NCBI GenBank assembly: GCA_004172865.1
Contig: SEBV01000005.1
Coordinates: forward strand, 156,116-220,115
Reading direction: 5' to 3'
DNA: 64,000 nt
Source: Gammaproteobacteria bacterium
GTDB lineage: Bacteria; Pseudomonadota; Gammaproteobacteria; Pseudomonadales; Cellvibrionaceae
Shown: piece by piece, positions 36,038 through 46,200 of the stretch
Position numbering within the stretch: position 1 is the first letter of the stretch
How the letters are laid out: every line of letters begins with the position of its first letter
Notes under the pieces: generated by a model
Databases searched by the model: none
The model's input: the letters and a program-made list of their open reading frames with translations, nothing else
Told to the model about the DNA's origin: nothing
Translations under genes and position numbers: made by a program

Positions 36038-36577
36038 ATGCCATACAAATACATATCTTATTTATTTTTACTAAGCTGCTCATTTTCAATAACGTCAAAT
36101 GCCAGCAATCAAACAATTACAGTAAATGCCTGGAAGGATGTAACTACTGAAATGGCTTCTGAAAGCCCCAAAATTAAGAGTGTATGCGGAAAAATTGAAT
36201 TTTCAGATAAATCAAAAAAGACATATAAGCCAGAATTCCCAGAAAAAGGATTTAGGAAAAAGATTCAAGGATATTCAGTATTTGAATTCACGATAAGCTC
36301 AGAAGGTAAAACACAAATCATAGGGAATATTTTAAAATCCGATGATATTTTTGAAAAGCAGGGATTAAATTACTTAAAAAAATTGGAGTTTATAGTTCCC
36401 AATAATTGGAGTTCAACGTGTGGAGACCAAATTTATCGCGTAGGTTATGCATTTAGGATTTTGACTGAGTGCACAGGGACTGAATTTCCAAAACCAGTAA
36501 TTGGCATCTGCTCCGTTGGCATGATGGCAGATCTGCGTACCGGAAAACTGGTAGAAGTAAAATTCAAAGAAGAATGA
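36038..36577 (+). CDS. secreted protein with a TonB-C-like domain
   Basis: A 179-residue exported protein (signal ending near SITSNAS). Residues ~70-125 follow the TonB C-terminal pattern: FEFTISSEGKTQIIGNILKS then IFEKQGLNYLKKLEFIVP. No transmembrane anchor or Pro-rich linker is present, so it is not a normal TonB. Two Cys pairs (VCG ... TCG; ECT ... ICS) suggest disulfides in the periplasm. Function unknown. Confidence 0.65.
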   Translation: MPYKYISYLFLLSCSFSITSNASNQTITVNAWKDVTTEMASESPKIKSVCGKIEFSDKSKKTYKPEFPEKGFRKKIQGYSVFEFTISSEGKTQIIGNILKSDDIFEKQGLNYLKKLEFIVPNNWSSTCGDQIYRVGYAFRILTECTGTEFPKPVIGICSVGMMADLRTGKLVEVKFKEE

Positions 36578-36597
36578 ATTATTTCTAGAATTTTTTC

Positions 36598-36720
36598 TCG
36601 CTCCCAAGCTCCAGCTTGGTAAAGGCTAAAGTAAATTAATGCTTTAACTGTTTCTATGATTACAACATTCAATAAATTTCTATCATATATAAACACTCCC
36701 AAACAGGAGCTTGGGAGCGA
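36598..36720. repeat. inverted pair of REP-like hairpins
   Basis: Left arm 36598-36619 (TCGCTCCCAAGCTCCAGCTTGG) contains a hairpin; right arm 36699-36720 is its inverted copy with three differences and forms CTCCCAA...TTGGGAG. The arms are separated by about 80 bp of AT-rich DNA. The layout matches REPIN/BIME-type elements mobilised by RAYT transposases, or a MITE-like element. Confidence 0.65.
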
Positions 36721-36737
36721 TAAAAAAACTGCTAAAT

Positions 36738-36770
36738 AAAAAACCGCATCTATTTAGAATGCGGTTTTTT
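36738..36770. terminator. bidirectional terminator
   Basis: AAAAAACCGCAT pairs with ATGCGGTTTTTT. It lies between the secreted-protein gene (+) and the PEP-CTERM gene (-). Confidence 0.85.
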
Positions 36771-36817
36771 CAAACTATTCACATACAACGTAAACAGGCA
36801 AATATGTAATTAAAATT

Positions 36818-37489
36818 TTACGCACGTCTTCTGCGAAGGAACAACGCAAAGCCACCAATAAATATCAGTGCAATTGAACTTGGTTCAGGTACGTCGGCTG
36901 AAATAAGTTTTAGTGAATCCAGAGAGAATATAGCTGCGTTGCTATTGAAAAAATAATTTCCGCTTGAGTCTACGCCACTTACAAATTGATTAAATGCACC
37001 GAATGACCATCCCAAAGTGTTGAGATCGTTGGTATCAATATTCACATTGCTTAACGTAAGATCTGTCAGCCAATCAAAGCCTTTCAAAGTCAATGTAATT
37101 TGAAGATTGTCAACTGAGCCCGGTAATGCGCTTGGAAGAGCGTCTGAAATCTGGAAGAAATCTTCATGCTCGCCTAACCAATTTACGTGCGAATCATTAT
37201 AAACATCTACAAAGTCCCAACCTTGAGAATCTCCACCAGCCGCATTACCTATAAGCCCTCCAGATGAAGGTGCTTGATATTTCGCGGTATTGGGCACATC
37301 CAAAGCTACATACGTTGCTTTTGACAAATCTATTGCTAATTTTCCACCTACCGCATCTCCAATTAAATAACCCTGACTATCGCCAAGTAGCGTAGTGATG
37401 TGCCCGGTATATTCCAGAGAAATAACATTTGCGTTGGCGAGCATGGGCAAGCACACGAAGGCCAATGCAAGTAAAGATCTTTTAATCAT
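36818..37489 (-). CDS. PEP-CTERM sorting-domain exported protein (third, different family)
   Basis: A 223-residue protein with a signal peptide (LAFVCLPMLANA) and the tail VPEPSSIALIFIGGFALFLRRRRA, a textbook PEP-CTERM end. The middle starts ISLEYTGHITTLLGDSQGYLIGD, a pattern common in PEP-CTERM proteins. It lacks the HGANTCNCD motif of the pair at 20-21 kb, so it is not their paralogue. Probably surface or matrix associated. Confidence 0.88.
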   Translation of the reverse strand: MIKRSLLALAFVCLPMLANANVISLEYTGHITTLLGDSQGYLIGDAVGGKLAIDLSKATYVALDVPNTAKYQAPSSGGLIGNAAGGDSQGWDFVDVYNDSHVNWLGEHEDFFQISDALPSALPGSVDNLQITLTLKGFDWLTDLTLSNVNIDTNDLNTLGWSFGAFNQFVSGVDSSGNYFFNSNAAIFSLDSLKLISADVPEPSSIALIFIGGFALFLRRRRA

Positions 37490-37705
37490 GATGTTTAGTC
37501 CGTTTTGAAAATTATTAGAGCAACTAAGCCAGCTGCGTTGTGAATGATACTGAAGGGATTTTGCTTCGTATAATAACTTTTAGTGAAAACAATAAATTCG
37601 AAAAAATTTGTGATTTTGTTGGTGCTTATTTGAGTGTTGTTAATTCACTGGTAATATATCGCTTAGTTTAAAAACCAATTCCCAATAAAAAATAAATTAC
37701 GGCAA

Positions 37706-37745
37706 TAAAAAAGCCGCAGACTGTTTCCAGCATGCGGCTTTTTTA
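37706..37745. terminator. bidirectional terminator near argH
   Basis: TAAAAAAGCCGCA pairs with TGCGGCTTTTTTA across a 14-base loop; it serves argH (-) and is symmetric. Confidence 0.85.
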
Positions 37746-37761
37746 TTTAAAACGATTTTAC

Positions 37762-39162
37762 TTATGCACGTGCAGCCAAACTCACTTTCGCGCGCTCAAC
37801 TGCCGCTTTCACTTGATTAGGCGCAGTGCCGCCAATGTGATTACGAGCTGCCACTGAACCTTCGAGTGTTAACACGGCAAAAACATCTTGCTCGATATGT
37901 TTGGAAAATTGTTGCAACTCTTCCAAACTCATTTCGGATAAATCTTTCCCCGTTTGCACGCCGTAGCCTACAGATTTGCCTACGATCTCATGGGCATCAC
38001 GGAAAGGCACACCGCGACGTACGAGGTAATCCGCCAAATCTGTTGCGGTAGAAAAACCGCGCTTAGCAGCTTCGTACATTTTTTCTTTGCGTGGCAAAAT
38101 TGCGGGCACCATATCGGCAAATGCGCGCAGGCAATCTTTTACGGTATCGATTGCATCGAACACGGGTTCTTTGTCTTCTTGATTGTCTTTGTTGTAAGCC
38201 AACGGCTGCGACTTCATCAAGGTTAGCAAGGCAGTGAGATGACCGTAAACGCGGCCGGTTTTTCCGCGCACTAATTCTGGAACGTCCGGGTTTTTCTTTT
38301 GCGGCATGATGGACGAGCCGGTGCAGAAACGATCCGGCAAATCGATAAAGCTAAATTGCGATGATGTCCACAACACTAACTCTTCGCTGAAGCGCGACAT
38401 GTGCATCATGAGAATCGCAGCGAAAGAGCTGAATTCAATCGCGAAGTCGCGGTCGCTCACGGAGTCGAGTGAGTTTTCGGTGGGTGCATCGAAACCTAAT
38501 AACTGTGCTGTGTAAGCGCGATCAATTGGATAAGTGGTTCCCGCCAAAGCGGCGGCACCGAGTGGTAAATAATTCATGCGCTTGCGGCAGTCGAGCAAAC
38601 GCGAATAGTCGCGTTGCAACATTTCAAACCAAGCCAATAAATGGTGGCCGAAAGTAACGGGCTGCGCGGTTTGTAAATGGGTGAAGCCGGGCATTATGGT
38701 ATCGGCCTCGCGCTCAGCTACACTTAGCAAGCCTTGTTGCAGACGCGTGAGTTCTTTAGCGATAGCATCGATTTCGTCGCGCAAATAGAGGCGAATATCG
38801 GTTGCGACTTGATCGTTGCGCGAGCGTCCGGTATGAAGCTTTTTACCGGTAATGCCGATGCGTTGCGTGAGCACGTGTTCGATGTTCATGTGAACATCCT
38901 CAAGGCTTACCGACCAGGTAAATTTGCCCGCGACAATCTCAGCGCGGATTTCTTCAAGCCCGGTAATAATTTGGTCGCGTTCGGCATCAGTCAAAACACC
39001 GACTTTCGCGAGCATGGTAGCGTGCGCGATTGAGCCGTTGATGTCGTGGTGATAGAGGCGGTAATCAAAACCAACGGATGCCGTGAAGCGCTCGACGAAG
39101 GCATCGGTCGCTTCGGTAAAGCGGCCGCCCCAGGGTTTGATGGGCTGATCGTTTTGACTCAT
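37762..39162 (-). CDS. argH: argininosuccinate lyase
   Basis: A 466-residue cytoplasmic enzyme that splits argininosuccinate into arginine and fumarate, the last step of arginine synthesis. The family signature [12 protein letters not shown] is intact; other landmarks are KPWGGRF at the N-terminus and [12 protein letters not shown] start at the ATG at 39162 (MSQNDQ), with AGGAA upstream, which gives the usual length; the ORF extends to 39231. It is divergent from algZ, an arrangement also seen in pseudomonads. Confidence 0.97.
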   Translation of the reverse strand: MSQNDQPIKPWGGRFTEATDAFVERFTASVGFDYRLYHHDINGSIAHATMLAKVGVLTDAERDQIITGLEEIRAEIVAGKFTWSVSLEDVHMNIEHVLTQRIGITGKKLHTGRSRNDQVATDIRLYLRDEIDAIAKELTRLQQGLLSVAEREADTIMPGFTHLQTAQPVTFGHHLLAWFEMLQRDYSRLLDCRKRMNYLPLGAAALAGTTYPIDRAYTAQLLGFDAPTENSLDSVSDRDFAIEFSSFAAILMMHMSRFSEELVLWTSSQFSFIDLPDRFCTGSSIMPQKKNPDVPELVRGKTGRVYGHLTALLTLMKSQPLAYNKDNQEDKEPVFDAIDTVKDCLRAFADMVPAILPRKEKMYEAAKRGFSTATDLADYLVRRGVPFRDAHEIVGKSVGYGVQTGKDLSEMSLEELQQFSKHIEQDVFAVLTLEGSVAARNHIGGTAPNQVKAAVERAKVSLAARA

Positions 39163-39191
39163 GTAGATGTTCCTGTAGATGTTCTTGTAGA
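39162..39191 (-). repeat. 12-bp tandem repeat over the argH leader
   Basis: Two full copies of TGTAGATGTTC(C/T) and a half copy lie directly before the argH ATG and include its Shine-Dalgarno sequence. Confidence 0.7.
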
Positions 39192-39306
39192 GTGTGCCGT
39201 CAATTGTTCTGAACGAATGATCGCGGATCATTCTGCAAAGCGATAAGTGGAAAAATAAAAGTCGGGCATTATAGCCCTAATTGAACGGCTCTGGAGCCAA
39301 GCAGCT

Positions 39307-40386
39307 GTGACTAAAACCAATAATAAAACGCCCAAGGGTGATTTCCTGCCAAATCTTTGCAACGCCCAATCGGTGTTGTTGCTGGTATTGGTGGCCGAGC
39401 TTATCGCGGTGTTGCTTACGCTCAATGCGTCTTTCTTGCCACTCTTCAGCTGGGATTCGCTCGCGCTTTATTCCTTTCAAATTCAGTGGATTAGTTTGAT
39501 CAGCGCCTTTGCGATTTGCCATTTGCGCCCCTGGTTGCGCAGCTGGACGCCGGTACAAGCGGGAATGATGGCTTACGGCGCGGTGCTGTTGATTACCTTG
39601 ATCATGTCAGCAGCTGGTCAATTTTTACTGCAAGCTTTTGCCAATGGCTGGTTTGTGGGTACGCAGAAATTCAATTTTAACGGCTGGCAGTTGTTTAATA
39701 ATTTGCTGACATCCGCGATTTTATCGGGCATTACCCTGCGTTATTTGTATCTACAACAACAACTGCGCAACCAACAACAAGCGGAATTGCAGGCGCGCAT
39801 TCAGGCATTGCAATCGCGGATTCGCCCGCACTTTTTGTTTAACTCGATGAACAGCATCGCGAGTTTAATCAGCTCAGATCCCGACACAGCTGAGCGTGTA
39901 ATTGAAGATTTGGCAGAACTATTTCGCGCGAGTCTTGCGGAGCCAGCGCTGATTCCTATCGAACGCGAAATTACTTTATGCCGCCGCTATTTAGAGATCG
40001 AACAATTGCGATTGGGTAAACGCCTCACGGTAGATTGGCAAATTGGTACGCTCAGCGATGATCTCAAAATTCCAAGCCTAATGCTTCAGCCGCTGGTGGA
40101 AAATGCCATCTTCCACGGTATTGAACCTATGCCGAAAGGTGGATCGGTCAGCATTAAAATATCCCAAGCTAAAAACCAGTTGATGATTGCGATTGCGAAC
40201 CCCTATCCACTTGTTAAAAAAGCTCCACCGCAATCGCAAACGCCATCACAAGATCGCCATAACCATATGGCGCTGGATAATATTCGCCATCGTTTGCAAG
40301 TACACTATGGCAATAGTGCGCGCCTGTCCTCCAGCGAAGAGCAAGGCATTTTCACGACTTATATTTTTTGTCCGCTATCGAAATGA
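39307..40386 (+). CDS. algZ: LytS/AlgZ-type sensor histidine kinase
   Basis: A 359-residue membrane kinase of the His_kinase (PF06580) type. About four N-terminal helices (residues ~15-150) are followed by a coiled segment and the phosphorylation site His175 in IRPHFLFNSMNS, then the ATP-binding domain with LQPLVENAIFHG. The start is a GTG at 39307. AlgZ (FimS) partners AlgR to control alginate and type IV pili in Pseudomonas; here the targets are unknown. It is followed 65 bp later by the response regulator. Confidence 0.85.
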   Translation: MTKTNNKTPKGDFLPNLCNAQSVLLLVLVAELIAVLLTLNASFLPLFSWDSLALYSFQIQWISLISAFAICHLRPWLRSWTPVQAGMMAYGAVLLITLIMSAAGQFLLQAFANGWFVGTQKFNFNGWQLFNNLLTSAILSGITLRYLYLQQQLRNQQQAELQARIQALQSRIRPHFLFNSMNSIASLISSDPDTAERVIEDLAELFRASLAEPALIPIEREITLCRRYLEIEQLRLGKRLTVDWQIGTLSDDLKIPSLMLQPLVENAIFHGIEPMPKGGSVSIKISQAKNQLMIAIANPYPLVKKAPPQSQTPSQDRHNHMALDNIRHRLQVHYGNSARLSSSEEQGIFTTYIFCPLSK

Positions 40387-40451
40387 AAAAGTGAAAGAAT
40401 AATCGGGAACCTATTGAAAGAATAATTGCGAATATAATAGAGAACACAATA

Positions 40452-41192
40452 ATGGAAATCTTAATCGTCGACGATGAACCTCTCGCCCGCCAGCGTTTAG
40501 TGCGCATGATTGAAAAGCTGGAAGAGCACAACATTATTGCCGAAGCCGAAAACGCCGATGAAGCGCTGGCGGCGATTAACCAACACGACCCGGATATTGT
40601 TTTACTCGACGTGCGCATGCCCGGCAAAGATGGCCTCACCCTCGCCCACGAAATTAGCCAACTGGATTGCCCGCCCGCCATTATTTTTTGTACCGCCTTC
40701 GACCAATACGCACTCGACGCTTTCGGCACCAATGCTATAGGTTATTTATTAAAACCTATCAAAGCCGAACAACTACAAGAAGCTTTATCCAAAGCGCAAA
40801 AACTTAACAAAGTACAACGCGCCGCCGCGCAAACAACACCTGTCACTGAACCCAAAAATTCACGCACACACATAAGCGCAAAAACTCGACGCGGTATCGA
40901 ATTAATTCCATTGGAAGACGTCCGCTATTTTGTAGCGGACCACAAATACGTCACGGTATTTCATCGCAACGGCGAAAACTTATTAGACGAAACCTTAAAA
41001 GAACTTGAAGAAGAATTCGGCAGCCGCTTTCTTCGTATTCACCGCAACGCGTTAATTTCAGTAAAACATATTGAAGCTATAGAACGCGCTGCCCAGGGGC
41101 AATATCAAGTGCGTTTGGCAGATACCGAACAGCGGCCGATTATCAGCCGCCGCCACGTGAGTGATGTTAAGGGGTTGTTGAAAGTGATTTGA
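40452..41192 (+). CDS. algR: LytTR-family response regulator
   Basis: A 246-residue regulator. The receiver domain has the acidic pair DDE near residue 7-9, phosphoacceptor Asp53 in VLLDVRMPGKDG, and the conserved Lys in LLKPI. A LytTR DNA-binding domain covers about residues 140-246 (GIELIPLEDVRYFVADHKYV, FLRIHRNALISV). It forms a two-component pair with algZ. In Pseudomonas the next genes would be hemC-hemD; here the locus ends and the next gene is convergent. Confidence 0.88.
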   Translation: MEILIVDDEPLARQRLVRMIEKLEEHNIIAEAENADEALAAINQHDPDIVLLDVRMPGKDGLTLAHEISQLDCPPAIIFCTAFDQYALDAFGTNAIGYLLKPIKAEQLQEALSKAQKLNKVQRAAAQTTPVTEPKNSRTHISAKTRRGIELIPLEDVRYFVADHKYVTVFHRNGENLLDETLKELEEEFGSRFLRIHRNALISVKHIEAIERAAQGQYQVRLADTEQRPIISRRHVSDVKGLLKVI

Positions 41193-41205
41193 TGTAAATA
41201 AATTA

Positions 41206-42294
41206 TTATGGCGATTCGGCAATCCCGAATAATTTATTCCCTTGCATAAAAACATCTTTGTTTAAACCCATTCCAATTTTTAACGCAACATCCCTATCCC
41301 ATTGGTTTTTCATTCGGCTAATCGCAAAAGCTTCTGAAATTTTAATTTCATCCAAATGATACCAAGGCGATATCAATGGAAAAAATTGCAGCGGCCAATC
41401 GGTTCCATAAATAAGCCGACCTTCCAATTCAGGGTGCGCCAGGACTTTTTTAACGTAACCCAATTTATTAATTTGCGTGAGGCTGGAAATGTCGCCGTAT
41501 AGATTCGGGTATTGTTTGAACATGGGAAGAATACGTTCGAAATTTTCTTCACCATCGGATTCGCCAGTAGTGGCAATATGCGCAGCAATAACATTTACGC
41601 CGAGCGATAAAGGCAAGGCTAGACGGCGTGGATCTGCGAGTTCATCTTTTGCGTGTGAAAATGCTTTTTCCATTCCGGTGTGCGTGAGCAGCGGAATATT
41701 TAATTCAGCCATTTTTTTATAGAAAGAAATAATTGCCGGATCAGCGGGATCTATATGCATGATCGACGGAATCCATTTCACCAAAACGGCGCCTTGCGCT
41801 TTAGCTTGTAACAATCGCTCAATTGCATCTTTGCGATAGGGATTGATACTGGCTGCATACAATAAATTAGGGTAGCGTTGGGTTTGGGTATATACGTACT
41901 CATTGGGCACATAAATTTGAGTAAGATTTTTATCCAGCTCGCCATCTTTATTAATTACGCCATCCAATGAGAGTATGACGGTTTTATCCACCACTTTAGA
42001 TTGCGCTACAGCATCGCTGATTTTTTTAAAGACTACCTGATCTCCATCGCGCTCCAATTCTTTTAGCGATGTTCCCATAGCCATTAAATAAAACTTAAAG
42101 CGAAAGTTGTTGCGCATTTCATCACTAATAAAACAGCCGGAATTTCCAAAACCCAAGCCTGCAACATGCGCATGAAAATCTATAATGTGTTTACCTTCAA
42201 AGGGCAATAGTTTGTCAGTCGTTTTATCAGCTTGAGCAAAGGTAGCTATCACGATAAAGGAAAATAGTAGTAGTTTTACGGATAAATATTTCAT
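41206..42294 (-). CDS. exported amidohydrolase-family protein
   Basis: A 362-residue protein with a signal peptide (FSFIVIATFAQADK) and an amidohydrolase-2-type TIM barrel. The metal motif is IIDFHAHVAG (HxH) near residue 41, later metal His are in LLTHTGME and NVIAAHIATTG, and the catalytic Asp is in LIYGTDWPL. It is exported, whereas most relatives are cytoplasmic. Last gene of an operon, 14 bp after the rhombotarget lipoprotein. Substrate unknown. Confidence 0.85.
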   Translation of the reverse strand: MKYLSVKLLLFSFIVIATFAQADKTTDKLLPFEGKHIIDFHAHVAGLGFGNSGCFISDEMRNNFRFKFYLMAMGTSLKELERDGDQVVFKKISDAVAQSKVVDKTVILSLDGVINKDGELDKNLTQIYVPNEYVYTQTQRYPNLLYAASINPYRKDAIERLLQAKAQGAVLVKWIPSIMHIDPADPAIISFYKKMAELNIPLLTHTGMEKAFSHAKDELADPRRLALPLSLGVNVIAAHIATTGESDGEENFERILPMFKQYPNLYGDISSLTQINKLGYVKKVLAHPELEGRLIYGTDWPLQFFPLISPWYHLDEIKISEAFAISRMKNQWDRDVALKIGMGLNKDVFMQGNKLFGIAESP

Positions 42295-42308
42295 TGCAAA
42301 ATTCCTTT

Positions 42309-43187
42309 TTAGGATTGCTTCCTACACGTCAAAGAAGCACAGCTGATTAACGCCAAACCTGCAAGCGCAAGAAAATCAATTGCACCACCTCCACTACCTG
42401 AATAACCTTGTGGTTTTTCAATTTTAATTTGTTCAGGATTTTGCTTGGCTTTTTCTCTAAAGCTGGCGAGTTGTATATCGAGATTTTCAATCATTGTTTT
42501 AGTTGCCAAATCGAAACCTTTCACACTATCTAGACGTAATTCTTCGCTTTGGTTAACTGGCGTTGAGCGGCCTTTAACGATACTGGTACCGGGAGCGCGG
42601 AATAACATTTTTTTGCTTGCGATATCGTAAACAACGGTGTCCATTAAAGTATTAGTATCATTTTTTTCGCCCGACACAATGTAGGCACCCACAATTGTCC
42701 AGTAGCTAATTGAAAGCAAACCCGCATCAGTAAATTGCACCTGATCATAGGAAACTAATGCAATAACATCCACGCCATACATGGTTTTAATTTGTTCGAG
42801 GTTGGTAAAGCTACCGCCGGGTGTTAAGTAGTTGGACGGAATCTCCTGAATCTCACCCACGAAAGAATATTTTTTAAAATAGCTGGCGACCTTGGAAAGG
42901 ATTTGCATTTTCTTAACTTCAGTTAAACCACTGCGTAAATCCATATCACCGGCCCACATATTGTAGCCACGCGTAGCACTGCTCTGCTCGGGCACAAAGG
43001 CGATACCGAGCTTAATAGGCAATTTCAGCAGCGGAATTGAAGGCTCAATAATTTTTTCACGTTCTGAAGGATACAAATAATCAACAACACTACTTTTTCT
43101 GCCGACTTTTTGATTACTGCAACTCACCAACGAAATTACCATTAAAAAAATAAAACTAACTGAACATATTTTAAATAAGGTTTTCAT
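42309..43187 (-). CDS. rhombotarget lipoprotein (GlyGly-CTERM type)
   Basis: A 292-residue lipoprotein: lipobox LVSC at Cys23, then a soluble domain (GIAFVPEQSSATRGYNMWAG; VIALVSYDQVQFTDAG). The C-terminus SGSGGGAIDFLALAGLALIS followed by CRKQS is a Gly/Ser-rich stretch, helix and basic end, as recognised by rhombosortases. Carrying both an N-terminal lipid anchor and this tail is the hallmark of the rhombotarget lipoprotein family. No rhombosortase gene is visible here. It is 27 bp after aas in one operon. Confidence 0.82.
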   Translation of the reverse strand: MKTLFKICSVSFIFLMVISLVSCSNQKVGRKSSVVDYLYPSEREKIIEPSIPLLKLPIKLGIAFVPEQSSATRGYNMWAGDMDLRSGLTEVKKMQILSKVASYFKKYSFVGEIQEIPSNYLTPGGSFTNLEQIKTMYGVDVIALVSYDQVQFTDAGLLSISYWTIVGAYIVSGEKNDTNTLMDTVVYDIASKKMLFRAPGTSIVKGRSTPVNQSEELRLDSVKGFDLATKTMIENLDIQLASFREKAKQNPEQIKIEKPQGYSGSGGGAIDFLALAGLALISCASLTCRKQS

Positions 43188-43214
43188 TACGTCATCCTCA
43201 AAGGAAATTCAGAT

Positions 43215-46200
43215 TTACTCAACGGAATTAATCAACTCTAACGCAACCGCTTTGGCACCACTAAAATCTGTTTTACCGCTGCCGAGTTTTGGAATTGCGG
43301 ATACTTGGTGCACAACAGTAGGAATCATCATGGGGTTACAATTAATTGCTAATAAACGTTTACGTAATTCGTTAGCATCAATCGCCAAAGTGATTAGCAG
43401 TACAATTTGCTCGCCTTTTTTCTCATCGGGAATATTGACTGCAACCATCTCTACATCAGGATCAAGAATGACTTTTTTAATTTCGCTTTCCACCGCGCCC
43501 AAGCTAATCATTTCACCGCCCAATTTTGCGAAGCGAGAATAGCGATCCACAATGGTTAGGAAACCGTCTTCATCCAAATGACCTTTATCGCCCGTTTTGT
43601 ACCAACGGCGGCCATCTAACTCGACAATAACGGATTTAGTTTTTTCTTCATCATTTAAATAACCCATCATTACTTGGGTTCCGGAAATTAAAATTAATCC
43701 GTCTTCATTGACCGCCAAAGTTTGCATAGTTGCAGGGTCAACAATTCGGAATGAGCAACCAGGCAGCGGTAAACCTACAGTTCCAATTTTACTGCCCACT
43801 TGCACATGCCAATCGTTCATATCGAGTTGATCGGGAATATTCACGCTGGCTACTGGTGTGGTTTCAGTTGCACCGTAACCTTCATAAATAATTTTTTTGA
43901 ACTTGGTAAGAAATTCTTCGCGTATATCGCTCGATAATTTTTCTGCACCTGCAACCACTACACGCAATGAATCCAACATTAATGGCTGCACTTTTTTATT
44001 TTTACTGTAGAGGCGCAGGAAAGTTGCAGTGCCACACATAATAGTGACTTTGTGACGCGCTATTGCTTTGGCAATTGCAACTACATCAGTTGGGTCGGGA
44101 TGACATACAACAGGGATGCCTTCAATAAGCGGCAATAAGGTCGTTACGGTTAAGCCAAAAGAATGGAACGGAGGCAAACTGCCCATGACCAAATCATCAT
44201 CGCGAGTTTTTAATACATCACTAATTTGTTTGATGTTCGCCATGAAATTGCGGTGACTTAATACAATACCTTTGGGTGCGCCTTCACTGCCGCTGGAAAA
44301 TAAAATTGCAGCGGGATCATTAATATTTACCTCGCGACCAAATAAACGGTAAAAGTTATAGGCGGGCAAAATGTGCGCTAGCAAAAAGCTGATTGCTACT
44401 AATGGTTTTGAGATTTCATCTTTCAAATATTCAAGGTAGATAATGTTCAAGCCGTGCAGCATGGCATCTACATCCAACCCACGCGATTTTAATTTTTCGA
44501 TAAATTTTTCTGAAGTGTAAACCGTTTTGATGGCTGCGTTATTTACACCAGCCTGTATAGCAGACACGCTAGTCGTGAAATTTAAATTGACAGCGGTTTG
44601 GCCATTTAGCATAACGGCCATGTTGGCAATTATGGCTGCGCTACTTGCAGGTAGTAAAAGTGCGACATTTTTTTCGTTATCTATTTTTCGCATTTTTTGA
44701 GAAAAGCTCGCGGTTGCAGCCATCACTTTTCCGTGGCTCAACTCAACACCATTGGTATCTATTACGCAGGGAGCACCCAAATGTTCTTGAGCGGAACGAA
44801 TCCATGCCAAAGGTAGCGGATCAAATTTTTGCGTTTGGTGTTCCCATGCATCAAAAGATAATTCAAATATTTTTTGTTTTACGGCTTCGGCTTTCGTGTC
44901 CATCGGCAATGCTTTACCGAAGGTTACAATAACTTCTCTGCGTAAGCCTCGCGATGTGTTATTGCGCAACTTTTCACTGCCAGCACGTGATAAACGACTG
45001 CCCCATAATCCGTGCAAGTAGAAAGGAATAATGGCGCCGTCTACGCCTTCAATAACACGTTCAAAACCGGCGTGAAATAAACCTAAAGAGCCCGTGCGAC
45101 TAATTGCACCTTCGGGGAATAAGCAAACCACCTCACCGGCTTTTAATAATTCGTTTATTTTTATTAACGACTCTTTGCTTTGACCGCTGCTGATCGGAAT
45201 AACACCAAAAAATGTAAAGATAGGTTTTAAATACCATTGCTCATAAATGCTGCGCAACATAACAAAACGAACGGGACGCGGGCTTGCGATTTGAATCATC
45301 GCCCAATCGATCCAGCTGATGTGATTACCTAATAATAATGCGCCTCCGATTTTAGGAAGGTTATCGAAACCAACGATATCGATTTTATATTTCCCAGAAA
45401 TTAAAAATCCTGAAACGATGCGTGTTAAAGAATGTGGTAATTCATAAACTGTGTAAATTGCGCCTGCCAATGCAACTAACATCAAGATAAAAAATAACTT
45501 TGCGCTAGTTACGCCTAAAGATGCGAATAAAATAGTCACGCCTAAAAAACTCAGCATGCCAATATTTTGCATCCAGTTATTGCCTGCTAATACGGTGCCC
45601 AGCTCGTCTTCTTTGGCGTGATATTGAATTAGCGCATTCAACGGAATAATAAATAATCCACCTAAAAAACCTAATACAGTGAAAGTAGCGGCCATACTAA
45701 AACGCGAATCTAGTACTGGCATTACACCGAGCAACAATGCGAAACCTAAAGCGCCAACCGGGATTAAACCTAATTCAATATAATTTTTAGAAATTTTCCC
45801 CGCCACTAATGACCCAAGAATAATACCGATACCGGCGCAAGCGATGATGCCTTGAATGACCAGAGTATTTCGCTCATGTAAAACGTCTTTAGCAAAGGCA
45901 GGAAATGATGCAAATAGAACTTGTGCGATTGCCCAAAACATTGATAGCCCAATGATCGACAGCCAGATAGCGCGCTTACCAGAAATTGTTTTTAAATTAT
46001 GTTTTAAATAACCGCCGCTAAAAAAACCGGATGCTGAAAATACTTTAGTGTCATCGCGTTCGCGCTTCGCAGGTAATTGATAAGCCATCCACAATTCAAG
46101 CAGTGTTAAGCCAACCAAAATCCAGCCTAAAGGCGCGATGTGATTAACGATACTGTTAGTGTCGGTTAGTACAACAGACGTTAGAAATTTTTCAAATAAC

